A stretch of 64,000 bases of DNA from Rhizobium skierniewicense (GTDB taxonomy: Bacteria > Pseudomonadota > Alphaproteobacteria > Rhizobiales > Rhizobiaceae): contig NZ_JACIDV010000002.1 in NCBI RefSeq assembly GCF_014196515.1, forward strand, positions 415,924-479,923, written 5' to 3'. The position numbers and the translations under genes are program-made. Of the stretch, positions 28,770 to 38,351 are shown piece by piece; position 1 is the first letter of the stretch, and every line of letters begins with the position of its first letter. The notes below the pieces were generated by a model that saw only the letters and a program-made list of their open reading frames with translations, did not search any database and was not told the DNA's origin.

Positions 28770-29807
28770 ATGGACGTCAAAGTTACCAACATCACCAAGC
28801 AGTTCGACCGCTTTCCTGCATTGGACAAAGTCTCGCTGGATATTCGTTCCGGGGAATTGATTGCGCTGCTTGGCCCTTCTGGCTCAGGCAAAACAACGCT
28901 TCTGCGACTGATCGCGGGTCTGGAACAGCCCACGGACGGCCAGATTTTCTTTGGCGATGAAGACGCCTCCCACCGCTCCGTGCAGGAGCGCAATGTCGGC
29001 TTCGTCTTTCAGCACTACGCGCTTTTCCGCCACATGACGGTGGCCGATAATATCGGCTTCGGCCTCAAAGTTCGCCCATCCTCGACAAGGCCAGCAAAAT
29101 CCGCCATTCGCAAGCGTGTTTCGGAGCTCTTGGATATGGTGCATCTTTCCGGTCTTGAAAACCGCTATCCCAGCCAATTGTCTGGCGGTCAGCGCCAACG
29201 TGTGGCTCTGGCCCGCGCCGTTGCCATCGAACCAAAGGTTCTGCTCCTGGATGAACCCTTCGGTGCTCTGGATGCCAAGGTGCGCAAGGAATTGCGGCGC
29301 TGGCTGCGCGAGTTTCACGACCGCACCGGTCACACCACCGTCTTCGTGACGCACGATCAGGAAGAGGCGCTGGAACTGGCAGACCGTGTGGTCGTCATGA
29401 GCCAGGGCAGAATAGAGCAGGTCGGCACCGCCGATGATGTTTACGACACGCCCAACTCCCCCTTCGTCTTCTCCTTCATCGGAGAATCATCCAACCTGCC
29501 GGTGACGATCCGCGATGGGCACATGCTGTTTCAGGGAGAAAATATTGGCATCCGCGATGCCTGCGAGGGGGATGGCGATCTGTTCTTCCGCCCCGAAGAC
29601 GTTGTCCTGACGGATGATCGCGACGCTCTCTACGGCAAGGTCACCATCTGCCGCCGTCTGGCAGGAACGCGCATTGCCGAAATTGATATCGCCAACAACG
29701 GGCACGAACCGCACCATCTGGAAATCGAAGTCCCGCTCGATGCCACGGTGGCTGTCGGCAGTGAAGTCCGTTTCCGGCCAACCCGCTGGAAGGTCTTCCG
29801 CAGTTAA
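28770..29807 (+). CDS. cysA: Sulfate ABC transporter ATP-binding protein
   Basis: ATPase of the sulfate importer, 345 aa. Walker [11 protein letters not shown]-loop FVFQHYALF, signature [14 protein letters not shown], Walker [13 protein letters not shown] and the H-loop VTHDQEEA are all present. A C-terminal TOBE-like regulatory domain follows from about residue 240. I choose ATG 28770 because GAAGGG sits 7 nt upstream; ATG 28764 has no space for a ribosome site. A terminator follows. Confidence 0.96.
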   Translation: MDVKVTNITKQFDRFPALDKVSLDIRSGELIALLGPSGSGKTTLLRLIAGLEQPTDGQIFFGDEDASHRSVQERNVGFVFQHYALFRHMTVADNIGFGLKVRPSSTRPAKSAIRKRVSELLDMVHLSGLENRYPSQLSGGQRQRVALARAVAIEPKVLLLDEPFGALDAKVRKELRRWLREFHDRTGHTTVFVTHDQEEALELADRVVVMSQGRIEQVGTADDVYDTPNSPFVFSFIGESSNLPVTIRDGHMLFQGENIGIRDACEGDGDLFFRPEDVVLTDDRDALYGKVTICRRLAGTRIAEIDIANNGHEPHHLEIEVPLDATVAVGSEVRFRPTRWKVFRS

Positions 29808-29823
29808 GACCCGGAAATAGGAA

Positions 29824-29848
29824 AAGGGCCGCTTGGTTAGCGGCCCTT
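29824..29848 (+). terminator. Terminator of the sbp-cysTWA operon
   Basis: 10-bp stem AAGGGCCGCT / AGCGGCCCTT with a 5-nt loop, 16 bp after the cysA stop. It is flanked by A-rich sequence 5' and a short T-run in the stem end. Confidence 0.8.
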
Positions 29849-29908
29849 CCATGAGTTTGGTCTTGTTTCAGACCTGAAACGTCTGTCAACGTTTCGCTGG
29901 AAGGCGGA

Positions 29909-29983
29909 TCAAGCCGAGGGCTGCCTCGTCAAAATCAAATCCTTTCCATTGCCTGCTACGAAGACCGAAATCTCACTAGACAT
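29909..29983 (-). CDS. Possible 24-residue peptide ORF
   Basis: Minus-strand ORF of 24 codons (MSSEISVFVAGNGKDLILTR plus PSA-type end) with a strong GGAAGG ribosome site 6 nt before the ATG. Immediately downstream on the same strand lie two inverted repeats: AAACGT/ACGTTT and GTTTCAG/CTGAAAC. It lies about 100 bp after the quinone oxidoreductase gene. It may be a real small gene or a decoy; nothing in the peptide suggests a function. Confidence 0.33.
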   Translation of the reverse strand: MSSEISVFVAGNGKDLILTRQPSA

Positions 29984-30084
29984 TGGATCACCTTCCTTTC
30001 ACTACGTTGAACATAACAAGAAGGTAATACGATTCGCCGATATTGCAAGGGGTGGAGCGCAGAGTTTGCGGCAACGCGTCATGC

Positions 30085-31086
30085 TTACGAAACCCGCATC
30101 ACGATCTTTCCGATATGGCTGCTGCTTTCCATCAGCTTATGGCCCTCCGCAACGTGGTCGAAATCGATGACGTCGTGAATGACGGGACCGATCGTGCCGG
30201 CTTCCAGAAGCGGCCAGACCTGAGCCACCAATTCGTCGCGAATGGCGCGTTTTTCATCCCCTGTGCGGGGACGCATGGTGGAGCCTGTTACCGTAAGGCG
30301 CTTGACCATGATCGGGCGCAAATCCACCTTCTCGGCGATGTTGCCGCCCAGAAATGCGATGATCGAGAGACATCCGTCTTTGGCCAGCGATGCCAGGTTC
30401 TTCTCGAAATAGGAAGCGCCGATCATGTCGAGGATCACATCGACCCCCTTGCCGCCGGTTTGCTCCTTGACGATCTCGACGAAATCCTCGTCGCGATAGT
30501 TGATCGCCCGCTTCGCGCCGAGCTTTTCGCAGGCCTCGCATTTTTCCCGGGAGCCTGCTGTGGTATAAACCTGCGCACCAAAAGCCTTGGCGAGCTGGAT
30601 GGCCGTTGTGCCGATACCGCTGCTGCCGCCGTGGATCAACACGCTCTCGCCTTCGGTCAGTCCAGCCATCTGAAACAGATTGGCCCAGACCGTGAAGAAG
30701 GTTTCCGGCAAGGCCGCCGCTTTCACCGCATCATATCCTTTGGGAAAGGGTAGGGCCTGGCCCGCTGGCACCACGCAATATTCCGCGTAACCTCCGCCAT
30801 TGGCCAGCGCACAGATGGTGTCACCGATCTTGAACTCGCTCACCCCTTCGCCACGTGCCACGATTTCACCAGCAATTTCCAACCCCAGCACGGGGCTTGC
30901 ATCTTTCGGCGCAGGGTACGAACCCTGGCGCTGAGCCACATCGGGGCGGTTGATACCGGCGGCCTGGACACGCACGAGAACTTCGCCTGATTTGGGTGAA
31001 GGCAATGGTCCTGTCGAAAAAGCCATGACCTCTGGCCCGCCAAAGCTGGGCAGGTCAACAAATCGCATCGTTTCGGGCAAAGTCAT
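30085..31086 (-). CDS. NAD(P)H:quinone oxidoreductase, zinc-type ADH/PIG3-like
   Basis: 333-aa MDR-superfamily oxidoreductase without structural zinc. The N-terminal catalytic domain has [19 protein letters not shown], typical of the TP53I3/PIG3 quinone reductase group. The Rossmann domain has [21 protein letters not shown] as the NADP-binding loop. It probably reduces quinones or related carbonyls with NADPH. A single gene with a good family fit; the physiological substrate is unknown. Confidence 0.92.
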   Translation of the reverse strand: MTLPETMRFVDLPSFGGPEVMAFSTGPLPSPKSGEVLVRVQAAGINRPDVAQRQGSYPAPKDASPVLGLEIAGEIVARGEGVSEFKIGDTICALANGGGYAEYCVVPAGQALPFPKGYDAVKAAALPETFFTVWANLFQMAGLTEGESVLIHGGSSGIGTTAIQLAKAFGAQVYTTAGSREKCEACEKLGAKRAINYRDEDFVEIVKEQTGGKGVDVILDMIGASYFEKNLASLAKDGCLSIIAFLGGNIAEKVDLRPIMVKRLTVTGSTMRPRTGDEKRAIRDELVAQVWPLLEAGTIGPVIHDVIDFDHVAEGHKLMESSSHIGKIVMRVS

Positions 31087-31175
31087 GGTCGGCCTCCATC
31101 ATGTTTCATTGGCCGGGAACTTAGGCGAGATACCGGCGAGATGGAAGACGGCGTTTTGCCGCGATGTCTGAACGT

Positions 31176-32978
31176 TTAGTCTGGCTCTCCGAAGCCGCGA
31201 ATGACGAGACCGGATGCACTTTCCTTGGCCGCCTTCTTGATCGCTGCGATATCGCTACCGATGCGCTCGGGATTGGCGATGATCAACCCCTTCGGCAGTT
31301 TGAGAACCCCGATGGAGCAGCGCAGCAATGCAAAGTCACGTTCGTTTCCGAACCGGTCGTGGCCCTTGATCTGGCCTGCCATCCGGTCCTCGTCGGAATA
31401 CAGTTCCACGACATCGTCGTGGAAATCGCTCAGCAGCCTTTCAAGGATTTCCGTGATCTCGTCCTTGGTCCAGTCGCGCACGCCGATGAAGAAATCGTCG
31501 CCGCCGATATGGCCGAGGAAGCAGTCACCGGAAAAGAAGTATCGTTTCATCAGCGCTGAAAACAGGGTGATGGCGTGGTCGCCGATGTGAAAACCGTATT
31601 TGTCGTTGAACGGCTTGAAGTTGTCGAAATCGCAATAGCAGAAGAAGCGGTTATCGTCGCTGTCGCCGCAGCTGTCTTCGATGAAGCTGCTGATGGCGCG
31701 GTTGCCGGGAAGCGCCGTCAGCGGGTTTTGTTCCTGCGCCAGTTTCAACTGTTTTTCATTGATGACCTTGATCAGCGATGCCGCGGAGACGACGCCGATA
31801 TAGCGCATGTTCTCGGTCAGGATAACGCAGGCGCTGCCACCGGTATTGGCAAAGACATTCATCAACTGGTCGGCATCCGCATCCAGACCGACAATCGGGG
31901 CGCCATCGACAAAGTGCGAGATGGTGCGCTCATAGACCTTGTTTTTGAGCAGATCGCGGCCGAATGGCTGGTAGATATATTCCTTCAGATGATGTTCGTT
32001 GATGACGCCGCGCGGTTCGCCATTGGCATTGAGAACCGGGAAAAAAGCTTGCGCCGGATTGCGACGGAACAGTTCGAACACGCTGTCGATGCTGTCGTTT
32101 TCAAAAACCGTCGGCAGGCGCTCGATCTGGCGACGGATCAGGATTTCGTCCAGCGTCTGGCTGCTGCGCCGCGTCTCACCCAGATGCTGGAGATGTGGGA
32201 AGGCGCCCTGCAATTCGCTGACGAATGTGGTGGGCCGGGAAATGAACCAGCCCTGCACCAGATCAACGCCATGCTCGCGGCAGGCCAGAAACTCGGCCTC
32301 GGTCTCGATGCCCTCGGCAATCACCCGCACACCCAGCACATGGGCAATATTGACAATGTTCTTCACCAGATGGCGTTTGCGCGGATTGCGGTCCACGCCG
32401 TCGATGAAGTAGCGGTCGATCTTCAGGTAATCGACGGGAAAATCACACAGGAGCTTCATCTCGCCGTGGCCTACGCCGAAGTCGTCGATGGCCAGTTTGA
32501 AGCCCTCTCTGCGCATTCGGGCGATCAGCGCGCTGAATTCCGGCACGCTGGTATTGTCGAAACGTTCGGACAGCTCGAAGCAAACGGAGGAAGGCGGTAT
32601 GGAGGCTTTGGCCATATGCTCCAGCAACGTGTCCAGAATGGCATCGCCATGCGGGATAAGCCGGACATCCAGATTGAGAAAAAGCGTGGCGGATTGAAAC
32701 TCGGGCAACGTGGAAAATTTCGCAAGGGCGCGACCCGCCAGCATCTGCTCCACCGCCACCAGCTGCCCGTCTGCCGCGACATGGTCCAGAAGTGAGAGAG
32801 GGTCCGAAAAGCCGATGCGATCAAAGCCGCGCATCAAGGATTCGTAACCGAAGATGGTGCCGGTGGTGGCTTCAACGATGGGCTGGAACGCAGTCTCAAG
32901 AACAAGTTTGGCCATGGAGGCCATTTGCCCGCTGGCAAACCTCCGGATGACGTCTGGGTCGATCGCTGTCGACTGCAT
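31176..32978 (-). CDS. EAL-CBS-GGDEF c-di-GMP signalling protein
   Basis: 600-aa cytoplasmic protein with reversed domain order. An N-terminal EAL phosphodiesterase domain (about 25-270) has YESLMRG in place of EAL, ELSERF, IDDFGVGHGE, KIDRYFIDG and EGIETEAE, so metal-binding residues appear intact. A CBS pair (about 285-410) could bind a nucleotide. The C-terminal GGDEF domain (about 435-590) has the variant GGDDF and no RxxD inhibitory site five residues upstream. I infer mainly phosphodiesterase activity modulated by the CBS and degenerate GGDEF parts, but cyclase activity cannot be excluded. No signal peptide or membrane helices. Confidence 0.92.
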   Translation of the reverse strand: MQSTAIDPDVIRRFASGQMASMAKLVLETAFQPIVEATTGTIFGYESLMRGFDRIGFSDPLSLLDHVAADGQLVAVEQMLAGRALAKFSTLPEFQSATLFLNLDVRLIPHGDAILDTLLEHMAKASIPPSSVCFELSERFDNTSVPEFSALIARMRREGFKLAIDDFGVGHGEMKLLCDFPVDYLKIDRYFIDGVDRNPRKRHLVKNIVNIAHVLGVRVIAEGIETEAEFLACREHGVDLVQGWFISRPTTFVSELQGAFPHLQHLGETRRSSQTLDEILIRRQIERLPTVFENDSIDSVFELFRRNPAQAFFPVLNANGEPRGVINEHHLKEYIYQPFGRDLLKNKVYERTISHFVDGAPIVGLDADADQLMNVFANTGGSACVILTENMRYIGVVSAASLIKVINEKQLKLAQEQNPLTALPGNRAISSFIEDSCGDSDDNRFFCYCDFDNFKPFNDKYGFHIGDHAITLFSALMKRYFFSGDCFLGHIGGDDFFIGVRDWTKDEITEILERLLSDFHDDVVELYSDEDRMAGQIKGHDRFGNERDFALLRCSIGVLKLPKGLIIANPERIGSDIAAIKKAAKESASGLVIRGFGEPD

Positions 32979-33145
32979 GAATTCTCTCCACCATCACCCT
33001 GAACACGGAATCGTGAGGGGTGCTTCGGTGGCGACGATGCTGCAAACTCCTCAACAAAAACTTTCCGGTTGATGAAGCTTTTTTGAAGGTTTTATGACGG
33101 CATCGCACTGTGCTTAAACAGATTTATCTAAGCCACACCATGGAC

Positions 33146-33376
33146 TTAGGCGTGACGTCTCTTGGTGGAGTGCGCGGCATAGAGTTCCGCCACGTTCAGA
33201 TGCTCATCATTGGAAGGGCGTTTGCGCGGCGAGGCGCCGTTGCGGGCTTCGGTCTCGAGCCATAGGCGCAATGCCGCGCGTACGACTTCGCTTCCAGAGG
33301 CATAGTCGCCGCTATCCACAGCTTCACGCATCTTCGCTGCTTGCTCCGGGGAAATGGATACAGTTACCATTGGCAT
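33146..33376 (-). CDS. Solitary ParD-like antitoxin
   Basis: 76-aa ribbon-helix-helix protein of the ParD/CopG antitoxin family. VTVSISPEQAAKMREAVDSG is the typical N-terminal strand-helix, and YASGSEVVRAALRLWLE is helix-turn-helix-like. The ATG at 33376 follows AGGGAGAG. A ParE toxin would normally overlap its 3' end on the same strand, but the downstream 167 bp to the EAL gene contain none, so this antitoxin is orphaned. The C-terminal tail is basic. Confidence 0.82.
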   Translation of the reverse strand: MPMVTVSISPEQAAKMREAVDSGDYASGSEVVRAALRLWLETEARNGASPRKRPSNDEHLNVAELYAAHSTKRRHA

Positions 33377-33768
33377 TGCTTCTCTCCCTTGTTGAAGGCC
33401 TGGTTCTGGATAAGCACACCGAAACCCAACCGTCGTTGGCCGTTTTACGTGTCCGTCAGTGGCCAGTTGAGCGGACTTGAAGTCTTTTTAAATTAGCATA
33501 CCACGATGGGCGCACGAAGAAACGCTTATGTTGATGTTGCGTTCCAGACGAAACGTCGTTTTAGAAAATCGCGATGTCTTGAGAAAAACACTGCGCTGCT
33601 GCGCAAGCCGCATGTTTGCGCTCGGCTGGCGCGCGCGTCATGGTTTTGAAAGCGAATGCACTGGGTCATGGCTGCGACCTCTCATTTGCTGATGGCTTAC
33701 CATAGCAAGATTCGACAAAGACGGCAAAGTCTTCTCATGGGCGCAACTGACACGTTTTCGTGTCGCAT
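33377..33768. other. Intergenic region between parD-like gene and the bet operator
   Basis: About 390 bp containing the divergent promoters. I saw no supported gene; a 56-codon frame at 33526 lacks a ribosome site. Confidence 0.4.
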
Positions 33769-33800
33769 TTATTGTTGATTGATCAGTCAATCAATAATAA
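33769..33800. promoter_or_regulatory. BetI-type operator
   Basis: A near-perfect inverted repeat, TTATTGTTGATTGA / TCAATCAATAATAA, around a TCAG centre, 24 bp before betI. It resembles the TTGATTG...CAA operator known for BetI in enterics and is placed to autoregulate betIBA. Confidence 0.85.
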
Positions 33801-33823
33801 ATGATGACGCAAGGAGAGTGATT

Positions 33824-34450
33824 ATGCCGAAACTTGGAATGGAGCCGGTGCGCAGGAAAGCGCTGATGGATGCAGCGCTGCGCACCATCGGCCAGCAGGG
33901 TTCGTTGAATGTGACGATGTCGGATATCGCCCGTGAGGCGGGCGTATCGGCAGCTCTCGCGCATCATTATTTCGGCAGCAAGCAACAGCTTCTTCTGGAG
34001 ACGATCCGCAGTCTTTTACGCGCTCTTCGTCAGGATGCCGTTGCAGCCCTTGGTCAGGCGTCCGGCCCGCGTGCGCGGCTGAGCGCAATCGTCCGCGTCT
34101 CGTTCCAGAGCGACCAGTTCACCAACGATACCGTTGCGGCCTGGCTTGCCTTTTATGTGGAGGCGCAACGGTCCGAAGACATGCGCCGCCTGCTGATCGT
34201 TTATACACGCCGCCTGCGTTCCAACATCATGGACAGCCTCAGCCGCCTCTGCCCGCAGGACGATGCGGCGCGGATTGCCGAGGGTGCCGCAGCCCTCATC
34301 GACGGGCTCTATATCAGGCAAAGCCTTCAGGCTGCCCCGCTCGGCCTTTCCGCCGCTCCGGCGCTGGTCGAAAACTATTTCGATACCCAGCTCAAACCCT
34401 TTTCCGACGCGCCGCCTCTTGAGGGCAAGCCGTCTATCCGCATCCTGTGA
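33824..34450 (+). CDS. betI: Transcriptional repressor BetI (TetR family)
   Basis: Choline-responsive TetR-family repressor of the betaine synthesis operon, 208 aa. The N-terminal HTH reads [20 protein letters not shown], then [17 protein letters not shown]; residues ~60-190 are the ligand domain. The ATG at 33824 has AAGGAGAG upstream; a longer frame would place the palindromic operator inside the gene. It is the first gene of betI-betB-betA, 10 bp before betB. Confidence 0.95.
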   Translation: MPKLGMEPVRRKALMDAALRTIGQQGSLNVTMSDIAREAGVSAALAHHYFGSKQQLLLETIRSLLRALRQDAVAALGQASGPRARLSAIVRVSFQSDQFTNDTVAAWLAFYVEAQRSEDMRRLLIVYTRRLRSNIMDSLSRLCPQDDAARIAEGAAALIDGLYIRQSLQAAPLGLSAAPALVENYFDTQLKPFSDAPPLEGKPSIRIL

Positions 34451-34460
34451 GGAGTTTCAT

Positions 34461-35930
34461 ATGACATTGAAAGCCCAGCCCAAAGCATCGCATTTCATCG
34501 ATGGTGAGTACGTCGAAGACACCGAAGGCGCAGTATTCCAAAGCATTTATCCAGCAACCGGCGAAGTTGTCGCCACGCTGCATGCGGCCACGCCCGCCAT
34601 TGTCGAGCGCGCGGTGGCCTCAGCCAAGACGGCGCAGAAGGAATGGGCGGCGATGAGCCCCACCGCGCGCGGGCGCATTTTGCGCCGTGCAGCCGATATT
34701 ATCCGGGAGCGCAACCGCGCCTTGTCGGAGCTGGAAACGCTGGATACGGGCAAGCCCATTCAGGAAACCATCGTGGCGGATTCGACCTCCGGCGCGGATG
34801 CCTTCGAGTTCTTCGGCGGCATCGCACCCTCGGCGCTGAACGGCGACTACATTCCGTTGGGTGGTGATTTTGCCTACACCAAACGTGTGCCGCTGGGCGT
34901 CTGCGTTGGCATCGGTGCATGGAACTATCCGCAGCAGATCGCCTGCTGGAAGGCGGCACCGGCGCTTGTTGCTGGTAACGCCATGGTCTTCAAACCATCC
35001 GAAAACACGCCTTTGGGTGCTTTGAAGATCGCAGAAATCCTCATCGAGGCTGGTCTACCCAAGGGCGTTTTCAACGTCATTCAGGGGGACCGAGACACCG
35101 GCCCGCTTCTGGTCAATCACCCTGACGTGGCCAAGGTGTCGCTGACCGGCTCTGTTCCCACGGGCCGCAAGGTCGCGGCTGCCGCTGCCGGTCATCTGAA
35201 GCACGTCACCATGGAGCTGGGCGGCAAGTCTCCGTTGATCGTGTTTGACGATGCCGATATCGAAAGCGCTGTCGGCGGTGCCATGCTGGGCAACTTCTAT
35301 TCGTCCGGTCAGGTCTGCTCCAATGGCACCCGCGTTTTCGTCCAGCGTGGCGCCAAGCAGCGCTTCCTCGAAAACCTGAAAAGCCGCACCGACGCGATGG
35401 TGATCGGCGATCCCATGGAGGAGGCCACCCAGATCGGCCCGCTGGTCTCCAAGGCGCAGCAGCAAAAGGTTCTGGCCTACATCGAGAAGGGCAAGGCCGA
35501 GGGTGCCACGCTGATCACCGGTGGCGGCATTCCCAACCATGTCGCGGGTCAGGGCGCTTACGTGCAGCCCACCGTCTTTGCCGATGTGACGGATGGGATG
35601 ACCATCGCCCGCGAAGAAATCTTCGGGCCTGTCATGTGCGTGCTGGATTTCGATGATGAGGACGAAGTCATCGCCCGCGCCAACGCCACCGAATTCGGCC
35701 TCGCAGGTGGCGTCTTCACAGCCGACATTAACCGCGCGCACCGCGTGGTGGACCAGTTGGAGGCGGGCACGTTGTGGATCAATACCTACAATATCTGCCC
35801 AGTTGAGATGCCGTTTGGTGGGTCGAAGCAATCGGGGTTCGGGCGTGAGAATTCGGCTACGGCGCTCAATCATTATAGTGAATTGAAGACGGTTTATGTG
35901 GCGACGGGCAAGGTCGAGGCGCCCTATTGA
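34461..35930 (+). CDS. betB: Betaine aldehyde dehydrogenase
   Basis: NAD(P)-dependent oxidation of betaine aldehyde to glycine betaine, 489 aa. The catalytic Glu lies in [16 protein letters not shown] and the catalytic Cys in [13 protein letters not shown]-binding GIGAWNYP is present. The ATG at 34461 follows GAGGAG, 10 bp after betI. A much longer in-frame extension into betI is not real. Confidence 0.97.
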   Translation: MTLKAQPKASHFIDGEYVEDTEGAVFQSIYPATGEVVATLHAATPAIVERAVASAKTAQKEWAAMSPTARGRILRRAADIIRERNRALSELETLDTGKPIQETIVADSTSGADAFEFFGGIAPSALNGDYIPLGGDFAYTKRVPLGVCVGIGAWNYPQQIACWKAAPALVAGNAMVFKPSENTPLGALKIAEILIEAGLPKGVFNVIQGDRDTGPLLVNHPDVAKVSLTGSVPTGRKVAAAAAGHLKHVTMELGGKSPLIVFDDADIESAVGGAMLGNFYSSGQVCSNGTRVFVQRGAKQRFLENLKSRTDAMVIGDPMEEATQIGPLVSKAQQQKVLAYIEKGKAEGATLITGGGIPNHVAGQGAYVQPTVFADVTDGMTIAREEIFGPVMCVLDFDDEDEVIARANATEFGLAGGVFTADINRAHRVVDQLEAGTLWINTYNICPVEMPFGGSKQSGFGRENSATALNHYSELKTVYVATGKVEAPY

Positions 35931-35988
35931 TTGACGTGTCGGAGGGGTAAGCCGCCAGCGTAGACGCTAAATTCTGGAAAGAAACAAC

Positions 35989-37641
35989 ATGCAACATGCA
36001 GATTTCGTCATCGTCGGTTCGGGTTCCGCAGGCTCTGCCATGGCCTATCGCCTGTCGGAGGATGGCAAATATTCCGTCATCGTGATCGAGGCGGGCGGTT
36101 CGGATTTCGGACCCTTCATCCAGATGCCTGCAGCGCTGGCGTGGCCGATGAGCATGAAGCGCTACAACTGGGGCTACTATTCCGAGCCGGAGCCGAACCT
36201 CAACAATCGCCGCATAACCGCTCCGCGTGGCAAGGTCATTGGCGGGTCGTCGTCCATCAATGGGCTCGTCTATGTGCGCGGCCATGCGGAGGATTTCAAC
36301 CGGTGGGAGGAGCTTGGCGCGAAGGGTTGGTCCTACGCCGATGTGCTGCCCTATTACAAGCGCATGGAAACCAGCCATGGCGGCGAGGAAGGTTGGCGCG
36401 GGACCGATGGGCCGATGCACGTGCAGCGCGGACCGGTCACCAATCCGCTGTTCCACGCCTTCGTCAAGGCGGGTTCTCAGGCCGGTTTCGAGCTGACGGA
36501 CGACTATAACGGCTCCAAGCAGGAAGGTTTTGGCCTGATGGAGCAGACGATCCACAATGGTCGTCGCTGGTCCGCCGCCAATGCCTATCTGCGGCCCGCG
36601 CTGAAACGGAACAATGTGACGCTGGTGCAGGGTTTCGCCCGCAGGATCGTGATCGAAAATGGCCGTGCCACCGGTGTCGAAATCGAGCGTCGCGGTAAGG
36701 TGGAAACCATCAGCGCCAACCGTGAGGTCATCGTTTCGGCGTCATCCTTCAATTCCCCCAAGCTGCTGATGCTGTCCGGCATCGGCCCCGCCCAGCACTT
36801 GCAGGACATGGGCATCGAGGTTATCGCGGATCGTCCCGGCGTCGGTGCCAATCTTCAGGACCACATGGAGTTCTATTTCCAGCAGGTCTCCACCAAGCCG
36901 GTCTCGCTCTACTCATGGCTGCCATGGTTCTGGCAGGGCGTGGCGGGTGCGCAATGGCTGGTGACGAAGGGTGGGCTTGGTGCTTCCAACCAGTTCGAGG
37001 CCTGTGCCTTCCTGCGTTCCGAACCGGGTCTGAAACAGCCGGATATCCAGTTTCACTTCCTGCCCGTTGCCATCTCCTACGATGGTAAGGCAGCGGCGAA
37101 GAGCCATGGTTTTCAGGTTCATGTCGGCTTCAACCTGTCGAAATCACGCGGCAATGTCACGCTGCGCTCGTCCGATCCGAAGGACGATCCGGTCATCCGT
37201 TTCAACTATATGAGCCACGCCGAAGACTGGGAAAAATTCCGCCACTGCGTGCGCCTGACACGGGATATCTTCAGCCAGAAAGCATTCGGTGATTATCGCG
37301 GCCCCGAAATCCAGCCCGGCGAGGCCGTTCAGTCCGACGAAGACATCGACGCATTTCTGCGTGAGCATCTGGAAAGCGCCTACCACCCCTGCGGCACCTG
37401 CCGATTGGGTGACCGGAACGACCCGATGGCGGTCGTCGATCCCGAATGCCGGGTCATCGGCGTGGACGGCCTGCGCGTCGCCGACAGCTCGATCTTCCCA
37501 CACGTCACCTATGGCAATCTCAACGGTCCCTCGATCATGACGGGAGAGAAGGCGTCGGATCATATTCTGGGGAGACAACCGCTGCCGCGCTCCAATCAGG
37601 AGCCATGGGTCAACCCGCGTGCGCAGGTGAGCGACCGGTAG
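35989..37641 (+). CDS. betA: Choline dehydrogenase
   Basis: FAD-dependent GMC oxidoreductase that oxidises choline to betaine aldehyde. It is 550 aa, the usual length. The ADP-binding motif [18 protein letters not shown] opens the protein, with the GMC signature [20 protein letters not shown]. The active-site His is in [10 protein letters not shown] and the C-terminal [15 protein letters not shown] is typical. A GGAAAG element precedes the ATG. No choline sulfatase betC is inserted, unlike the betICBA order of Sinorhizobium. It is convergent with the toxin gene, 3 bp away. Confidence 0.97.
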   Translation: MQHADFVIVGSGSAGSAMAYRLSEDGKYSVIVIEAGGSDFGPFIQMPAALAWPMSMKRYNWGYYSEPEPNLNNRRITAPRGKVIGGSSSINGLVYVRGHAEDFNRWEELGAKGWSYADVLPYYKRMETSHGGEEGWRGTDGPMHVQRGPVTNPLFHAFVKAGSQAGFELTDDYNGSKQEGFGLMEQTIHNGRRWSAANAYLRPALKRNNVTLVQGFARRIVIENGRATGVEIERRGKVETISANREVIVSASSFNSPKLLMLSGIGPAQHLQDMGIEVIADRPGVGANLQDHMEFYFQQVSTKPVSLYSWLPWFWQGVAGAQWLVTKGGLGASNQFEACAFLRSEPGLKQPDIQFHFLPVAISYDGKAAAKSHGFQVHVGFNLSKSRGNVTLRSSDPKDDPVIRFNYMSHAEDWEKFRHCVRLTRDIFSQKAFGDYRGPEIQPGEAVQSDEDIDAFLREHLESAYHPCGTCRLGDRNDPMAVVDPECRVIGVDGLRVADSSIFPHVTYGNLNGPSIMTGEKASDHILGRQPLPRSNQEPWVNPRAQVSDR

Positions 37642-37644
37642 GGA

Positions 37645-37950
37645 TCAGTGGTAATCTCCTTCTCGCTGGTGGCGGATCGCGAGGATGGTCACGGTTTCGG
37701 CATCTTCGATTTCATAGAGGACGACATAGCCCCAGTTTCCAAAGGGGATGAGTAACTCGCGAGCAATGATATCCTCATCTTCTATGGTGACTTTCCTCCC
37801 GATAAACGGAAAGTCTTCGAGAAGTTTTAACCCTTTTGTGACGGCGTCATATGCGTCTCCGGCAAGCCGAGCATCTGACAGCGCGAGATGTTCAAAATGG
37901 CGGTCCAAATCTTTGAAAAAGGCTTCAGCATATTTAAGCTCGCGACTCAT
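37645..37950 (-). CDS. RelE/ParE-family toxin
   Basis: 101-aa protein of the RelE/ParE superfamily. The typical pattern is seen: an N-terminal helix pair (FFKDLDRHFEHLAL), then a central LLEDFPFIGRKV, then the beta-rich end YVVLYEIEDAETVTILAIRHQRE. It likely poisons translation or gyrase; the subtype is not resolvable by eye. Its ATG overlaps the antitoxin stop by 4 bp (ATGA), the standard antitoxin-then-toxin order. Confidence 0.87.
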   Translation of the reverse strand: MSRELKYAEAFFKDLDRHFEHLALSDARLAGDAYDAVTKGLKLLEDFPFIGRKVTIEDEDIIARELLIPFGNWGYVVLYEIEDAETVTILAIRHQREGDYH

Positions 37951-38219
37951 CCGGCTTTTGCCGCCTTCGCTTTTTCAAGTTTGCTCCGCATCATGGCGAG
38001 AACATCTTCCGTCGTATAATAAACGCCGGTTCGTTTTGCTTCTTCGCGTGCTGCGAGCCCGCGTTTGATAAATTCCGACTGGGATTTGCGGATTTCGATC
38101 TCTTTCAGAATGCTGTCTTCCATAAAAGACGAGATCGTTTCGCCGTCTTTCAAAACACTTTCCAGCTCTTCACGAAGATCAGGTGTTACCCGTATTGATG
38201 GCATCGTTGCACTTTTCAT
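37947..38219 (-). CDS. Antitoxin partner of the RelE/ParE-type toxin
   Basis: 90-aa protein with a ribbon-helix-helix-like N-terminus (MPSIRVTPDLREELESVLKD) and helical C-terminal region ending in a basic KLEKAKAAKAG. It resembles YlcI/YnfO-like or CopG-type antitoxins. The ATG at 38219 has GGAG 7 nt upstream. It overlaps the toxin start by 4 bp, so the pair should be co-translated. Confidence 0.82.
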   Translation of the reverse strand: MKSATMPSIRVTPDLREELESVLKDGETISSFMEDSILKEIEIRKSQSEFIKRGLAAREEAKRTGVYYTTEDVLAMMRSKLEKAKAAKAG

Positions 38220-38351
38220 TCTACAACTCCATGCATTGCAATTGCGATGCGCGATCCTGCGCCATTCCCTGGCGATTGTCAAAGACGAGGTTGCAATCGT
38301 CGTCTGTCGGTCCGATAAGGGAGCCTCTCCCCGGACGACAGAAAAGTTGCC

